Source: Sphingomonas sp. Leaf33
GTDB lineage: Bacteria > Pseudomonadota > Alphaproteobacteria > Sphingomonadales > Sphingomonadaceae
Reading direction: 5' to 3'
Length of the DNA stretch: 64,000 bases
Assembly: GCF_001421785.1 (NCBI RefSeq)
Contig: NZ_LMLB01000001.1
Location: forward strand, 986,103 to 1,050,102
Shown: positions 26,876 to 35,968 of the stretch, piece by piece
How positions within the stretch are numbered: the first letter of the stretch is position 1
How the letters are laid out: every line of letters begins with the position of its first letter
The notes under the pieces: generated by a model
Seen by the model: the letters and a program-made list of their open reading frames with translations, nothing else
Databases searched by the model: none
What the model was told of the DNA's origin: nothing
Position numbers and translations under genes: made by a program

Positions 26876-27893
26876 ATTTCAGCGGCTTGCCCGAATCCTT
26901 CCACTTATCGAGGATCTGCGAATCGTCGGCATAGCGCTCCTGCACCACGCCGCTCGCGACATGCGGTGTCTGGATGACGGCAGCAGGCGTGGGTGCGGGT
27001 GGTGTCGCCTGTGCGATCAGTGCCGCGGCGGCACTCGCGATGGCCGGCGTGACCAAAGTCGGCGTCGTGGTCGCCAGCACCAGCGGCGTCTCGACCGGCA
27101 CATGCGGCCCCGGCATCGGCTCGCCGCCCAGATACGCCTGGCGAAACGCCAGCGGAGTACCCCAATAGCCCTTCCACCGGTGGAACAGATGCGCGCCGAA
27201 CATGCCCGTCATCACCAGGCTGCGGTTCCACGACGGGGTGACCGCGTAGGTGTGGTAATGCGTCGCCATGCCGACGGGCGCGAAGACGTAGCCCGCCAGC
27301 GCCCGCGCCGCGACCCGCCGTGCGCGGTCCCACGCCGACGGCATCGGCGCGCGCGCCATTGCGCCATCGCAGGCGAAGCTGAACTGGCACCCGCGCCGCT
27401 CCGACCCCTGATAGACGACGCCGCAGACGGTCGCGGGGAAGGTCGGGTGGCGCACCCGGTTCAGGATCACCTGCGCGACCGCGGCCTGTCCGTCGTCGGG
27501 CTCGGTCGCGGCCTCGTAATAGATCGCGGTCGTCAGGCACTGCACCGCGCGCGCCTTGTCGAGTATCGATCCGCGCAGGACGAACGGCTGGGCCGCACGG
27601 ATCGAGGCATCGCCCTCGGTTCCGCCATCGGGCACGGGGGCGGCGGGCAGCGCGACGGTACCGGTCGCACCGGTCACCGGCAGATCCTTTTGCTCATCGA
27701 CGTACAGCAGCGCGGCGCCGGGGAAATGCTCCTGCGCATCGAAGCCGATGGGGTGGGCAGGGGGCATCGGGATCGCCAGCGGCTGGCCCTCGACCGTACG
27801 CCCGGCGTGAGCGGAGAAGCCGGCACCTGCCAGCGACACCGCCAGCGCAGCCAGCGCCCCGCGCCCCTGCATTGAGAACCACCGTGCGATCAC
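26874..27893 (-). CDS. SleB-family cell wall hydrolase
   Basis: A 339-aa exported protein. The catalytic Glu is in CLTTAIYYEAATEPDDGQ, followed by VAQVILNRVRHP, CGVVYQGS and CQFSFACDG, the standard SleB-type (hydrolase_2) motifs. It cleaves peptidoglycan glycan strands as a lytic enzyme or amidase. An N-terminal signal is present (SMQGRGALAALAVSLAG). The start is GTG 27893; ATG 27872 would still give a complete signal peptide. The Pro/Ala/Thr-rich C-terminal linker is probably disordered. Confidence 0.9.
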   Translation of the reverse strand: MIARWFSMQGRGALAALAVSLAGAGFSAHAGRTVEGQPLAIPMPPAHPIGFDAQEHFPGAALLYVDEQKDLPVTGATGTVALPAAPVPDGGTEGDASIRAAQPFVLRGSILDKARAVQCLTTAIYYEAATEPDDGQAAVAQVILNRVRHPTFPATVCGVVYQGSERRGCQFSFACDGAMARAPMPSAWDRARRVAARALAGYVFAPVGMATHYHTYAVTPSWNRSLVMTGMFGAHLFHRWKGYWGTPLAFRQAYLGGEPMPGPHVPVETPLVLATTTPTLVTPAIASAAAALIAQATPPAPTPAAVIQTPHVASGVVQERYADDSQILDKWKDSGKPLK

Positions 27894-27989
27894 GGCATGT
27901 CAGATAGCGGTGAACGTTGACGATTTCGCCAGCAAATTTGGGCCTGTCCCGCCGTGAAACGCTACATGGTTAAGCTAAGAAACGGTGGC

Positions 27990-28181
27990 TCAATCGTCGC
28001 TCCTGTCGCGATTGGCGTAGAGCATCGCGGCGGCGACCGCGGCTGAGCCGATCCCGACCCCCAGGCCGATCGCCTTCAGCGGCCAGCCGTCCTTCGGCTT
28101 GACCTTTGCGATCGCCTTTTCGGTCCGCTCTTTCGCGTCCTTCGCCGCGGCGACGATCTCGTTGGTGATGTCTTCGGACAC
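27990..28181 (-). CDS. small single-span membrane protein, 63 aa
   Basis: A charged helix (DITNEIVAAAKDAKERTEKA) is followed by one membrane segment (AIGLGVGIGSAAVAAAMLYA) and a short charged end (NRDRSDD). The start is GTG 28181 with GGGAGAG 5 nt upstream. It begins three bases after the tgt stop codon, so it is probably in the same transcript. No family recognised. Confidence 0.75.
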   Translation of the reverse strand: MSEDITNEIVAAAKDAKERTEKAIAKVKPKDGWPLKAIGLGVGIGSAAVAAAMLYANRDRSDD

Positions 28182-28183
28182 GC

Positions 28184-29326
28184 TTACTCTCCCGAACTCT
28201 TGTTTCCGCCACGGTATGCGGCGCGGAAGCCATTGGCAAACGTGGTGAGTCCGCCGGCCGCGATGGCTGCGCGCAGATCGGCCATCAGCGCCTGATAGAA
28301 CCACAGATTATGCTCGGTCATCAGCATCGCGCCCAGAATCTCCTGCGCGCGGACGAGGTGATGAATGTACGCACGGCTCCACGTCCCGCACACCGGGCAG
28401 GCGCAGGCCGGGTCGAGCGGCCCGGTATCCTCGGCGAACTTCGCGTTGCGGATGTTGATCGGCCCTTCGCGCGTGAAGGCCTGCCCCGTGCGCCCTGACC
28501 GGGTCGGCAATACGCAGTCGAACATGTCGATCCCGCGCTCGACCGCGCCGACGATGTCGTCGGGCTTGCCGACGCCCATCAGGTAGCGTGGCTTGTCCGC
28601 GGGCAGCTGGGCGGGCGCGAAGTCGAGGCAGCCGAACATCGCCTCCTGCCCCTCGCCGACCGCGAGGCCGCCGACCGCATAGCCGTCGAAGCCGATGTCG
28701 ATCAGCGCATCGGCCGATGCTTTCCGCAAGCCTTCGTCGAGCGCGCCCTGCTGGATGCCGAAGATCGCGTTGTGCGCGGCGTGGTCCTCCGCGGCGAAGA
28801 ACGCGTCGCGGCTGCGGCGCGCCCAGCGCATCGACCGCTCCATCGCCGCGGCCTGCACCTCGCGCGAGCTGGTCGTCGGCACCAGTTCGTCGAACGCCAT
28901 GGTGATGTTCGAGCCGAGCAGCCGCTGGATCTCGATCGATCGCTCGGGCGACAGCATGTGGCGCGTGCCGTCCAGGTGCGACTTGAACGTGACGCCATCC
29001 TCGCTGCGCTTCGTCAGGTCGGCGAGACTCATGACCTGATACCCGCCGCTGTCGGTCAGGATCGGCCGGTCCCAGCCCATGAAGCTGTGCAAGCCCCCCA
29101 GCCTCGCCATCCGCTCGGCGGTCGGGCGCAGCATCAGGTGATAGGTGTTGCCGAGGATGATGTCGGCGCCCGCCGCGCGGACATCGGCGGGCTTCACCGC
29201 CTTGACGGTGGCGGCGGTGCCGACCGGCATGAAGGCGGGCGTGCGGATCTCGCCGCGCTCCATCGCGATGACGCCGGTCCGCGCGCGACCGTCTGTCGCG
29301 GCGATGGTGAAGGTGAAACGGGACAT
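28184..29326 (-). CDS. tgt: queuine/preQ1 tRNA-guanine transglycosylase
   Basis: It exchanges G34 of Asp, Asn, His and Tyr tRNAs for preQ1. The 380-aa protein has [21 protein letters not shown] (nucleophilic region), the [15 protein letters not shown] stretch, [15 protein letters not shown] with the catalytic Asp, and the zinc site CACPVCGTW...[13 protein letters not shown]. QueA, the next enzyme of the pathway, is encoded 5.5 kb upstream on the same strand, separated by metal genes. tRNA-Tyr, one of its substrates, is also in the window. Confidence 0.97.
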   Translation of the reverse strand: MSRFTFTIAATDGRARTGVIAMERGEIRTPAFMPVGTAATVKAVKPADVRAAGADIILGNTYHLMLRPTAERMARLGGLHSFMGWDRPILTDSGGYQVMSLADLTKRSEDGVTFKSHLDGTRHMLSPERSIEIQRLLGSNITMAFDELVPTTSSREVQAAAMERSMRWARRSRDAFFAAEDHAAHNAIFGIQQGALDEGLRKASADALIDIGFDGYAVGGLAVGEGQEAMFGCLDFAPAQLPADKPRYLMGVGKPDDIVGAVERGIDMFDCVLPTRSGRTGQAFTREGPINIRNAKFAEDTGPLDPACACPVCGTWSRAYIHHLVRAQEILGAMLMTEHNLWFYQALMADLRAAIAAGGLTTFANGFRAAYRGGNKSSGE

Positions 29327-29360
29327 GGGCTCGCCTCATAGGGATATGGCGTCTCCGCGC

Positions 29361-29485
29361 AAATCCTCCCCTGAAAGGGAAGGCGGCGCGCGTCAGCGCG
29401 ACGGAGGGGTGTCGCCCCATCCGGATAGCCGAACACCCGTCCGTCAGGCTTTCGGCCTGCCACCTCGCCTTGCAGGGGAGGATTT
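29361..29485. repeat. AAATCCTCCCC-type palindromic repeat between the CDF gene and tgt
   Basis: The outer arms AAATCCTCCCCTG (from 29361) and CAGGGGAGGATTT (to 29485) pair perfectly, with inner hairpins such as GGCGCGCGTCAGCGCG. The family is the same as the element inside glyS (63919 onward), which starts AAATCCTCCCCG. It lies at one edge of the metal-gene cassette, and the CDF stop codon begins 5 bases from it. Confidence 0.87.
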
Positions 29486-29489
29486 CACG

Positions 29490-30413
29490 TTAGTGCGCGT
29501 GGACCGCGCAGCCGTCCTCGCCGATCTCGATCTGCACCGTCGCGTGGCCGATCTCGAAATCATGGTCGAGCCGGTGTTGCAGATCGGTCAGGAACGCGTC
29601 GCCGGGATGGCCGCCGGGCATGACCAGATGCGCGGTCAGCGCGCTTTCGGTGGTCGACATCGGCCAGATGTGGAGATCGTGGACGCGCGCGACGCCGGGC
29701 AGAGCGGACAGGAAGGCAGACACCTTCGCCGGATCGATCCCCGGCGGCACCGCGAGCAGCGCCATGCCGATCGAATCGCGCAGCAGCCCCCAGCTGCTCC
29801 ACAGGATCACCGCAACGATCGCCAGGCTGACCAGTGGATCGACCCACGCCCATCCGGTCGCCAGGATGACGAGTCCTGCGACGACGACGCCCGCCGACAC
29901 CGCCGCATCCGCCGCCATGTGCAGGTACGCGCCGCGGATGTTAATGTCGCCGTGCCGCCCGCGCGCGAACAGCAGCGCTGTGCCCAGGTTGATCGCGATG
30001 CCGACCGCGGCGACCCACACCATCGTCGTGCCCTGCACCGGCGGCGGCGAGCCGAGGCGCTGCACCGTCTCCAGCAGGATCGCGCCGACCGCGACCATCA
30101 GCAGGACCGCATTGGCGAGTGCGGCCAGGATCGACGAACTTTTCAGGCCATAGGTATAGCGCTGCGACGCCGGGCGCTTGGCGAGCGTCGCGGCACCCCA
30201 GGCGATCAGCAGGCCCAGGACGTCGGACAGATTGTGCCCGGCATCCGCCAGCAGCGCGACCGAATCGGCCCAGATGCCGAACGCCGCCTCGACGATGACG
30301 AAGCCCAGGTTGAGCGCCGTGCCGATCGCAAAGGCACGGCCGAAATCCGCCGGCGCGTGCGAGTGGCCGTGGGAATGGCTGTGGCCGTGGCCATGATCGT
30401 GATGCGCGCCCAT
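29490..30413 (-). CDS. cation diffusion facilitator (Zn/Co/Cd exporter)
   Basis: A 307-aa metal/proton antiporter with six membrane helices. The N-terminus is His-rich (GAHHDHGHGHSHSHGHSHA). The transport-site residues are His60/Asp64 in DAGHNLSD (TM2) and His165/Asp169 in LHMAADA (TM5), the pattern of zinc-type CDFs. The cytoplasmic C-terminal domain carries HDLHIWPMSTTESALTAHL. It is probably part of a metal cassette with the EF-hand protein, TonB receptor, PepSY and DUF2946 genes. Confidence 0.94.
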   Translation of the reverse strand: MGAHHDHGHGHSHSHGHSHAPADFGRAFAIGTALNLGFVIVEAAFGIWADSVALLADAGHNLSDVLGLLIAWGAATLAKRPASQRYTYGLKSSSILAALANAVLLMVAVGAILLETVQRLGSPPPVQGTTMVWVAAVGIAINLGTALLFARGRHGDINIRGAYLHMAADAAVSAGVVVAGLVILATGWAWVDPLVSLAIVAVILWSSWGLLRDSIGMALLAVPPGIDPAKVSAFLSALPGVARVHDLHIWPMSTTESALTAHLVMPGGHPGDAFLTDLQHRLDHDFEIGHATVQIEIGEDGCAVHAH

Positions 30414-30454
30414 GGTGCGCGCTTAGCCGCTCGCCGGCGGGATAGGCCAGGGTT

Positions 30455-30943
30455 TCATCGCTCGCCGGGGCGTCCGCCTCCGCGCCGTCCGCGGCCCTCG
30501 CGCTCGGGGCGGCCATAGGGGCTGGTGCGAACGGTCAGCAGTTCGGCGCGGCTGACGGCGCCGTCGCTGTTCGCATCGAACCGCGCGAAGAGCGTCTCGA
30601 ACCGCGTGACGAGTTCGCCCTCCGTCACCCTCTGGTCGCCGTTGCGGTCGAGGTCGAACGGCGTCGGCACCCCGTTGCGATCGCCCAGCCAGCGTTCCGC
30701 CCAGTCGGAATAGGCGATGAAGCCGACGCCGGCGTTCCACGCCGGGTCACTCGCGGTCGTATCCGTCAGCGTCTGGGTCAGTTCCGCCAGTGTCGTCCGC
30801 CCGTCGCGATCGCGGTCCGCGGCGGCCAGGAACAGCGCGACCGGTTCCGCCACGATCGTCGCCGGGGCGGGGCGAAATGGGTCTCCGGCAGGCGGCGGCG
30901 CGGCATCCTGCGCGGTGGCGAGCAACAGAAGCGCGAGGAGCAT
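30455..30943 (-). CDS. exported EF-hand protein, 162 aa
   Basis: A short signal peptide (MLLALLLLATAQDA) is followed by three EF-hand-like loops: AADRDRDGRTTLAE, DLDRNGDQRVTEGE and DANSDGAVSRAE, each with the D-x-[DN]-x-[DG] pattern and a final Glu. It should bind calcium or a similar cation in the periplasm. The C-terminus is a Gly/Arg-rich tail. ATG 30943 is chosen to start the signal peptide. It follows the TonB receptor gene by 57 bases and precedes the CDF gene by 41. Confidence 0.85.
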   Translation of the reverse strand: MLLALLLLATAQDAAPPPAGDPFRPAPATIVAEPVALFLAAADRDRDGRTTLAELTQTLTDTTASDPAWNAGVGFIAYSDWAERWLGDRNGVPTPFDLDRNGDQRVTEGELVTRFETLFARFDANSDGAVSRAELLTVRTSPYGRPEREGRGRRGGGRPGER

Positions 30944-31000
30944 GGATCGACACCTTTCGTACGGGAGCGGTACCGGCCGCTCCCGCACAGGTCTACGCGG

Positions 31001-33121
31001 TCAGAACCGGCGCGTGAAGGCCAGGTCGACACTGCGCGGCGCGCCGACGAAGACCAGGCCCGACGCATAGCCCGACCAGTCGGCGTAGAACGCGTTGGTC
31101 AGGTTGCGGCCGCGCAGGGTCAGCGTGCCCGCCGATGTCCGCCAGGCGACCGCCGCCTCCACGGTCGTGAACGGCGCGATCCGCACCGTGTTGGCGTTCG
31201 CCGTGTACATGTCGCCGGTGTGGCGCACGCTGCCGCTGAGCGTCACGGGCGCGGCGCGCGGGGCATAGGTGACGGTCAGGTCGGCGACCCGTTCGGGGAC
31301 GTTGGGCGGCCGGTTGCCGGAGCGGTCGGCGCCACCGGCCTCGATCAGTGTCAGGTATTTTGCATCGAGCAGCGTGCCGCTCAGCGCGACGCCCAGTTCA
31401 CGCGTGACGGGCACGTTGAGCGAAACCTCACCCCCGCGCGATCGCAGTGATCCACCCTGGACGCTGATCGCCGGGTTGGCCGGATCGCGGGTCAGGATGT
31501 CGTCCTGACGGATATCGAACAGCGACGCGGTCAACTCGACTCCGCTGCCGGTCAGCGAGGTCTTGAGGCCAGCTTCGTAGGATCGCCCGGTCGTAAGATC
31601 GAACCGCGCGTTGGCGGCACTGATGAACAGCAGCCCGCTGACCGGTGTCACTGCGCGGGTATATTGTGCGAACAGCTGCGTGCGCGGAGTCACGCTGTAT
31701 ACGGTGCCGACCCGCCAGGTGACCGGATCGTACGTCTGGCCGTACGCCAGCGTCGTGCCGGCGGTCACGTTCAGCACGCTGCGGTCGAGCGTGATGCGGT
31801 CGTAGCGGACGCCGCCGACGACCAGCCATGCCGGCGTCAGATTGAGCGCATCCTCGGCAAAGAGCGACAGCTGATCGACATCGGCCGTCACGTCCTGCCG
31901 GGTCGCGAAATTGGCGGGCGTGTCTGCCGGAAAGGTGCCGCGATCGGGCGCGAACGGATCGACCGAGGGCAGCGTCCCGAACCGGCGCTGGGTAAAGAAG
32001 TCGGTGTGCCCGAATTCGGCGCCTGCCGCGAAGCGGTTGCGCAGCCCCGCCACCGGCGCGTCGACCGCCAATTGCAGGCGCTGGTTCCAGAACTGATGAT
32101 CGTGGGTGATGCGCGTCGCGCTGCGGTCGATCCGCCGGCTCGCGGGGTTGAAGCTATATTCGTCGCCGTCGCGCCAGCGCCGCTGGCCGTCGTACCAGCT
32201 GGTGTCGCTGGTCAGTGTGACTGCGTCCGACAGCGCGTAGCGGGCGCGCGCGCGCAGCCAGACCGCGTCCGATGTTCCGCGCGCGTCGAGCGTGTCGAAA
32301 TTCACCCGCCGCATCGCCCGGTCGAGCACCAGCCCGGCGCTGCCCGACACCGCGTCCGACGGATCGCGGGCGACGGCGCGCGACACGATCGGCGTGCCGT
32401 AGTAGAAGCTCGACTGGCGATCGCCGGTATAATCGGCCGACAGCGTCAGCGACAGGCGCGGGGCCGGCTGCCACAGCAGCGAGACAGCGGCCGCCAGCGT
32501 ATGGGCATCGGTATCGTCGACCCAGCCCGATGTCCGCGACCAGGCGACATCGCCACGCACCGCGACGCTCTGCCCGATCGGCACGTTGACGTCCGCCGCC
32601 AGTCGCGCGGTGTCGAAGCTGCCGAAGCTCGCCAGCGCTTCGCCGACGGTCCGCCCGATCTCGGGGCGGCGTGGCACTAAACTGATCGCACCGGCCAGCG
32701 CGCCGTCGCCCGACGTGACCGATGCCGGGCCCTTGATGACCTCGACGCGCTCGAACATCCACGCGTCCCAGTTGCGCACGCCGACATCCGAATTGGCCAT
32801 GCGGACGCCGTCGTAGAGGTAGTTCACCGCGCGGGTGAAACCGCGCATCGACACCGATCCGATCGATCCCGGCAGGTTGCCCGCGGCGACGCCGGGCGCG
32901 GCGTTCAGCACCTCGATCGCGCTGCGCAGGCCCTGCGCCTGCATCTGGTCCTGCATGATGGAGTCGACGGTCGCGGGCGTCTCGCGGTTGGTCAGGCCCA
33001 GCCGGCCGGCGACGTCCGGCGTCTCCTCCAGCTGGCGCTGGCCGGTGACGACGACGGTATCCTGCGCCTGGGCAGCGGTGGCGGTCAGGCAGAGGGCGAG
33101 GGTGATGAGCGAAGTCTTCAT
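31001..33121 (-). CDS. TonB-dependent outer-membrane receptor (siderophore/metal type)
   Basis: A 706-aa receptor. A signal peptide (MKTSLITLALCLTATAAQAQ) is followed by the TonB box-like DTVVVTGQR, a plug domain (PGVAAGNLPGSIGSVSMRGF, VEVIKGPASVTSGDGALAG) and a 22-strand barrel ending in the terminal Phe of LAFTRRF. The plug and barrel resemble siderophore-type receptors. The adjoining PepSY and His-rich DUF2946 genes point to metal uptake; copper or iron are the leading candidates. Its ATG follows the PepSY stop by 9 bases. Confidence 0.93.
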   Translation of the reverse strand: MKTSLITLALCLTATAAQAQDTVVVTGQRQLEETPDVAGRLGLTNRETPATVDSIMQDQMQAQGLRSAIEVLNAAPGVAAGNLPGSIGSVSMRGFTRAVNYLYDGVRMANSDVGVRNWDAWMFERVEVIKGPASVTSGDGALAGAISLVPRRPEIGRTVGEALASFGSFDTARLAADVNVPIGQSVAVRGDVAWSRTSGWVDDTDAHTLAAAVSLLWQPAPRLSLTLSADYTGDRQSSFYYGTPIVSRAVARDPSDAVSGSAGLVLDRAMRRVNFDTLDARGTSDAVWLRARARYALSDAVTLTSDTSWYDGQRRWRDGDEYSFNPASRRIDRSATRITHDHQFWNQRLQLAVDAPVAGLRNRFAAGAEFGHTDFFTQRRFGTLPSVDPFAPDRGTFPADTPANFATRQDVTADVDQLSLFAEDALNLTPAWLVVGGVRYDRITLDRSVLNVTAGTTLAYGQTYDPVTWRVGTVYSVTPRTQLFAQYTRAVTPVSGLLFISAANARFDLTTGRSYEAGLKTSLTGSGVELTASLFDIRQDDILTRDPANPAISVQGGSLRSRGGEVSLNVPVTRELGVALSGTLLDAKYLTLIEAGGADRSGNRPPNVPERVADLTVTYAPRAAPVTLSGSVRHTGDMYTANANTVRIAPFTTVEAAVAWRTSAGTLTLRGRNLTNAFYADWSGYASGLVFVGAPRSVDLAFTRRF

Positions 33122-33130
33122 GGTCGTATC

Positions 33131-34237
33131 TCAGCAGGAAAGGGGGGAAGCGGCGCGCACGCGGCGGCGCCAGTGGAGCCATCCGGTGACGAACAGCGCG
33201 AGGGGAACGAAGCCGAGCAGGACGGCGAGGATGCGGGTCGCCAGACCGCCGATGGAGCCGTCGTGGATCGACCGCATCCAGTTGGACACGACGCCCGCCC
33301 GCCGCCCGTCGTGGACGGCCAGCACGCGGCCGGAGAAGCGGTCGACGAAGACATAGCTGCCGGGAAAGCGCCGGTGCGCATCACCGGGCAGCGCGACGCG
33401 CACGCGGATCGGCGTGTCTCCGGCGCCGGTTACGTCGATGAACACCAGTCGGGCTTGCGGAACCGCGCGTCGCGCCGCGGCAAGCGCGGTGGCGAGGCTG
33501 ATCGGCGGGCCGCCCGTCGCCACCGAATGCGGCGCGGGAACGGGCGGCGGCGCGAGCAGCCAGGCCTTTACGTCGTCGAGCGCGAGCAGCACGCCGGTCG
33601 CGACCAACAGAGCGGGCAGCCCCGCACTCCACAGCCCGAAATGCTTGTGCAGGTCGCGCAGGCGACGGATCGACACCGCGCGCCGCTTGAACGCCAGCGC
33701 CTTGGCCCAGCTGCCGCGCGGCCACCAGGCAATGACGCCGCTTGTCAGCAGCACCAGCATCGCGACCCCCGACCAGCCGACGATCTGCCGCCCGGTATCG
33801 GCCGCCAGCAATTGCATATGCAGCTCGTACAGCCAGCTCATCAGGTATCCGCCCCACGGGGCGGTGCGCAGGATGCGGGTGCCATCGGACGAGAACCACA
33901 GCATCATTCGCGGCGCGCTGTGATGCCCGGCGTGCGACGCGGACGGATAGAAGCGCGCCGGGATGGCACCGCCCGCATCGGTCGCCTCGAACGACCATTT
34001 GCCGGCCGGGTCGGGGAACCGTGCGCGGCCCGTCGCCAGCGCGCGGTCCCAGACGGGCGATGCCCAGCCTGGTGCCGGTGCAGGTGCGGCGACCTGCGTT
34101 TCCGGGTGCAACAGGTCGTCGATCTCGACGTAGAAGACCAGCGCCGACCCGGTCAGCCCGAGCAGCACGAACAGAGCGCCCACGCTCAGGCCAAGCCAAA
34201 GATGGACACGACGGATAAGGATACGCGCGCGCGTCAT
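33131..34237 (-). CDS. PepSY-associated inner-membrane protein
   Basis: A 368-aa protein of the PepSY_TM (PiuB/FoxB-like, iron-regulated) family: the first helix (HLWLGLSVGALFVLLGLTGS), then a PepSY-like periplasmic domain, two central helices and a last helix (ILAVLLGFVPLALFVTGWLHWRRR). Such proteins are usually paired with TonB receptors and reduce or process the incoming metal complex at the inner membrane. Its ATG overlaps the stop of an 11-codon open frame that has a stronger ribosome-binding site (34234-34269). Confidence 0.9.
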   Translation of the reverse strand: MTRARILIRRVHLWLGLSVGALFVLLGLTGSALVFYVEIDDLLHPETQVAAPAPAPGWASPVWDRALATGRARFPDPAGKWSFEATDAGGAIPARFYPSASHAGHHSAPRMMLWFSSDGTRILRTAPWGGYLMSWLYELHMQLLAADTGRQIVGWSGVAMLVLLTSGVIAWWPRGSWAKALAFKRRAVSIRRLRDLHKHFGLWSAGLPALLVATGVLLALDDVKAWLLAPPPVPAPHSVATGGPPISLATALAAARRAVPQARLVFIDVTGAGDTPIRVRVALPGDAHRRFPGSYVFVDRFSGRVLAVHDGRRAGVVSNWMRSIHDGSIGGLATRILAVLLGFVPLALFVTGWLHWRRRVRAASPLSC

Positions 34238-34269
34238 CGAAAACGCGCCGCAAGCAGGCGAGGGGACAT
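34234..34269 (-). CDS. possible 11-residue leader peptide
   Basis: MSPRLLAARFR ends in TGA, sharing bases with the ATG of the PepSY gene (ATGA). GGAAGGA lies 5 nt before its ATG, a better ribosome-binding site than anything directly in front of the PepSY ATG. Translation of this short frame may bring ribosomes to the PepSY start. It could also be chance. Confidence 0.35.
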   Translation of the reverse strand: MSPRLLAARFR

Positions 34270-34361
34270 GATCGTCCTTCCGGTCGGCAGGAATCGGCCG
34301 CGCACGGGGGCGCGGGCGTCGGCGCCGGAAGGTCTTCAGAAGTCTGCGGACCGTCCGGCGA

Positions 34362-34772
34362 TCAGGCCGGACGCGGTGGTCCTCGCAAGGGGGGGCGCAG
34401 GCGGGCAGGGGCAGGAACCAGCGGCAGCGCGACCGGGCGCAACGCCATCGCCATCGCGACGAGCAGGGCGATCGCCAGCAGCAGCGGATCGGTCGCCGCC
34501 AGCGACGGCGCCATCAACCCGGCATAGGCGCAGGGGGCGCTTGCCCCCTCGTCATGCTTGGGCGCGTCGGTGGGGGCGTGGTGCGCCATGCCCGGCATCT
34601 CGACGACCATCGTCATCGGACCGGTGCCGCTACAGATGCTGACCACGATCCGCCCGTGCGACACCGTCGGCATGAACCCGGCCGGCACCAGCAATTTCAT
34701 CGCAAGCGCCAGCGCGACGATCGCACACGCGAGCCCCGGACGGACATGGAAGAGGCGTCGCAGCGCGGTCAC
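34362..34772 (-). CDS. DUF2946-family protein with His/Met-rich metal site
   Basis: A 136-aa protein: one N-terminal membrane segment (CAIVALALAMKLLVPAGFM), then SICSGTG with a conserved Cys, VVEMPGMAHHAPTDAPKHDE (Met/His-rich, about residues 57-75), a second Cys in SAPCAYAG, and a second membrane segment. These fit DUF2946, often next to TonB-dependent copper receptors. The start is GTG 34772. It opens the PepSY/TonB-receptor group and lies 59 bases after queA on the same strand. Confidence 0.82.
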   Translation of the reverse strand: MTALRRLFHVRPGLACAIVALALAMKLLVPAGFMPTVSHGRIVVSICSGTGPMTMVVEMPGMAHHAPTDAPKHDEGASAPCAYAGLMAPSLAATDPLLLAIALLVAMAMALRPVALPLVPAPARLRPPLRGPPRPA

Positions 34773-34819
34773 GCGGTCGCTTTAACGGCGAGCGGCAGAG
34801 AAGTCATCGCCAGGGATCC

Positions 34820-34832
34820 GGACAAATTGTCC
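34820..34832. promoter_or_regulatory. 13-base palindrome before the metal genes
   Basis: GGACAAATTGTCC has two perfect 6-base arms around a central A. It begins 47 bases upstream of the DUF2946 start codon and touches the last base of the queA stop codon. It is short and AT-centred, unlike the GC-rich repeats, which suits an operator for a metal-responsive repressor of the DUF2946/PepSY/TonB-receptor genes. No regulator gene is adjacent. Confidence 0.4.
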
Positions 34833-35869
34833 TACCCTTGGCGCTCCGGCAGCAACAGCGACGCGTCGCCGTAGGAATAGAAGCGGTATCCGCTCGCGAT
34901 GGCGTGCGCATACGCTGCCTGCATCCGCTCCAGCCCCATCAGCGCCGATACCAGCATGAACAGCGTCGATCGTGGGAGGTGGAAATTGGTGATCAGGCCG
35001 TCGATGCCCTTGAAGCGATAGCCCGGCGTAATGAAGATCGCGGTGTCGCCGTCGAACGGGCGGATGACGTCGTCGTCGCCCGCCGCGCTCTCGATCAGGC
35101 GCAGGCTGGTGGTGCCGACCGCGATCACCCGGCCGCCGGCGGCGCGCACCGCGTTCAGGCGGTCGGCGGTGGCGGCGTCGATGCGGCCCCATTCGGCGTG
35201 CATCCTGTGGTCCTGCGTGTCGTCGGCCTTCACCGGCAGGAAGGTGCCCGCGCCGACGTGGAGCGTCAGCGTCGCGTGGCCGATCCCCGCCGCGCCGAGC
35301 GCCGCGAGCAGATCGGGCGTGAAGTGCAGCGCCGCAGTGGGCGCCGCGACCGCGCCGGGTTCGTTCGCGAACATCGTCTGGTAATCGTCCGCGTCGCGTG
35401 CGTCGGCCGGGCGCTTCGCGGCGATGTAGGGCGGCAACGGCATCCGCCCGGCACGTTCCAGCAGAAGCTCGACCGGCTCGTCACCGGCGAAGTCGAGCAG
35501 GAAGCTGCCGTCGTCGCCACGGTCGCCGGCGGTCGCGGTCACGCCGTGTCCGAAATCGATCGTGTCGCCGTCACGCAGCCGCTTGGCGTTGCGGATGAAG
35601 GCGCGCCAGCGCCGCGGCCCTTCGCGCTTGTGCAGCGTCGCGCCGATCCTGGCTTCGCCACGCGTGCCTTCGAGTTGCGCGGGGATGACGCGAGTGTCGT
35701 TGAAGACCAGCACGTCGCCCGCGCGCAGCGACGCGGGCAGATCGGTCACGACGCGATCATGCGTCCCGGCATCGTCCAGCACCAGCATCCGCGCCGAATC
35801 GCGCGGGGCGGCGGGACGCAGCGCGATATTGTCGTTGGGCAGCGTAAAATCGAACAGGTCGACGTTCAT
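34832..35869 (-). CDS. queA: S-adenosylmethionine:tRNA ribosyltransferase-isomerase
   Basis: It converts preQ1-modified tRNA to epoxyqueuosine. The 345-aa protein has [67 protein letters not shown] and [11 protein letters not shown], then FITPGYRF and [16 protein letters not shown], all standard QueA motifs. ATG 35869 follows GAGGACAAGA; an ATG four codons upstream has no site. The start lies next to a palindromic repeat (35876-35963). Confidence 0.96.
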   Translation of the reverse strand: MNVDLFDFTLPNDNIALRPAAPRDSARMLVLDDAGTHDRVVTDLPASLRAGDVLVFNDTRVIPAQLEGTRGEARIGATLHKREGPRRWRAFIRNAKRLRDGDTIDFGHGVTATAGDRGDDGSFLLDFAGDEPVELLLERAGRMPLPPYIAAKRPADARDADDYQTMFANEPGAVAAPTAALHFTPDLLAALGAAGIGHATLTLHVGAGTFLPVKADDTQDHRMHAEWGRIDAATADRLNAVRAAGGRVIAVGTTSLRLIESAAGDDDVIRPFDGDTAIFITPGYRFKGIDGLITNFHLPRSTLFMLVSALMGLERMQAAYAHAIASGYRFYSYGDASLLLPERQG

Positions 35870-35875
35870 TCTTGT

Positions 35876-35963
35876 CCTCATCCCCGCGCAGGCGGAGATC
35901 CATCTCCCGCGCTTGCCCGGTGGCCGGTCCGGGAGATGGGTCCCCGCCGGCGCGGGGACGAGG
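35876..35963. repeat. palindromic repeat between PPIase gene and queA
   Basis: The arms CCTCATCCCCGCGCAGGCGG (from 35876) and GCGCGGGGACGAGG (to 35963) pair, with inner arms ATCTCCCG / CGGGAGAT. In the queA direction the element ends GCGGGGATGAGGA, so the queA ribosome-binding site is the edge of the repeat. It fills nearly all of the gap from the PPIase stop to queA. Confidence 0.88.
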
Positions 35964-35968
35964 CGGGC

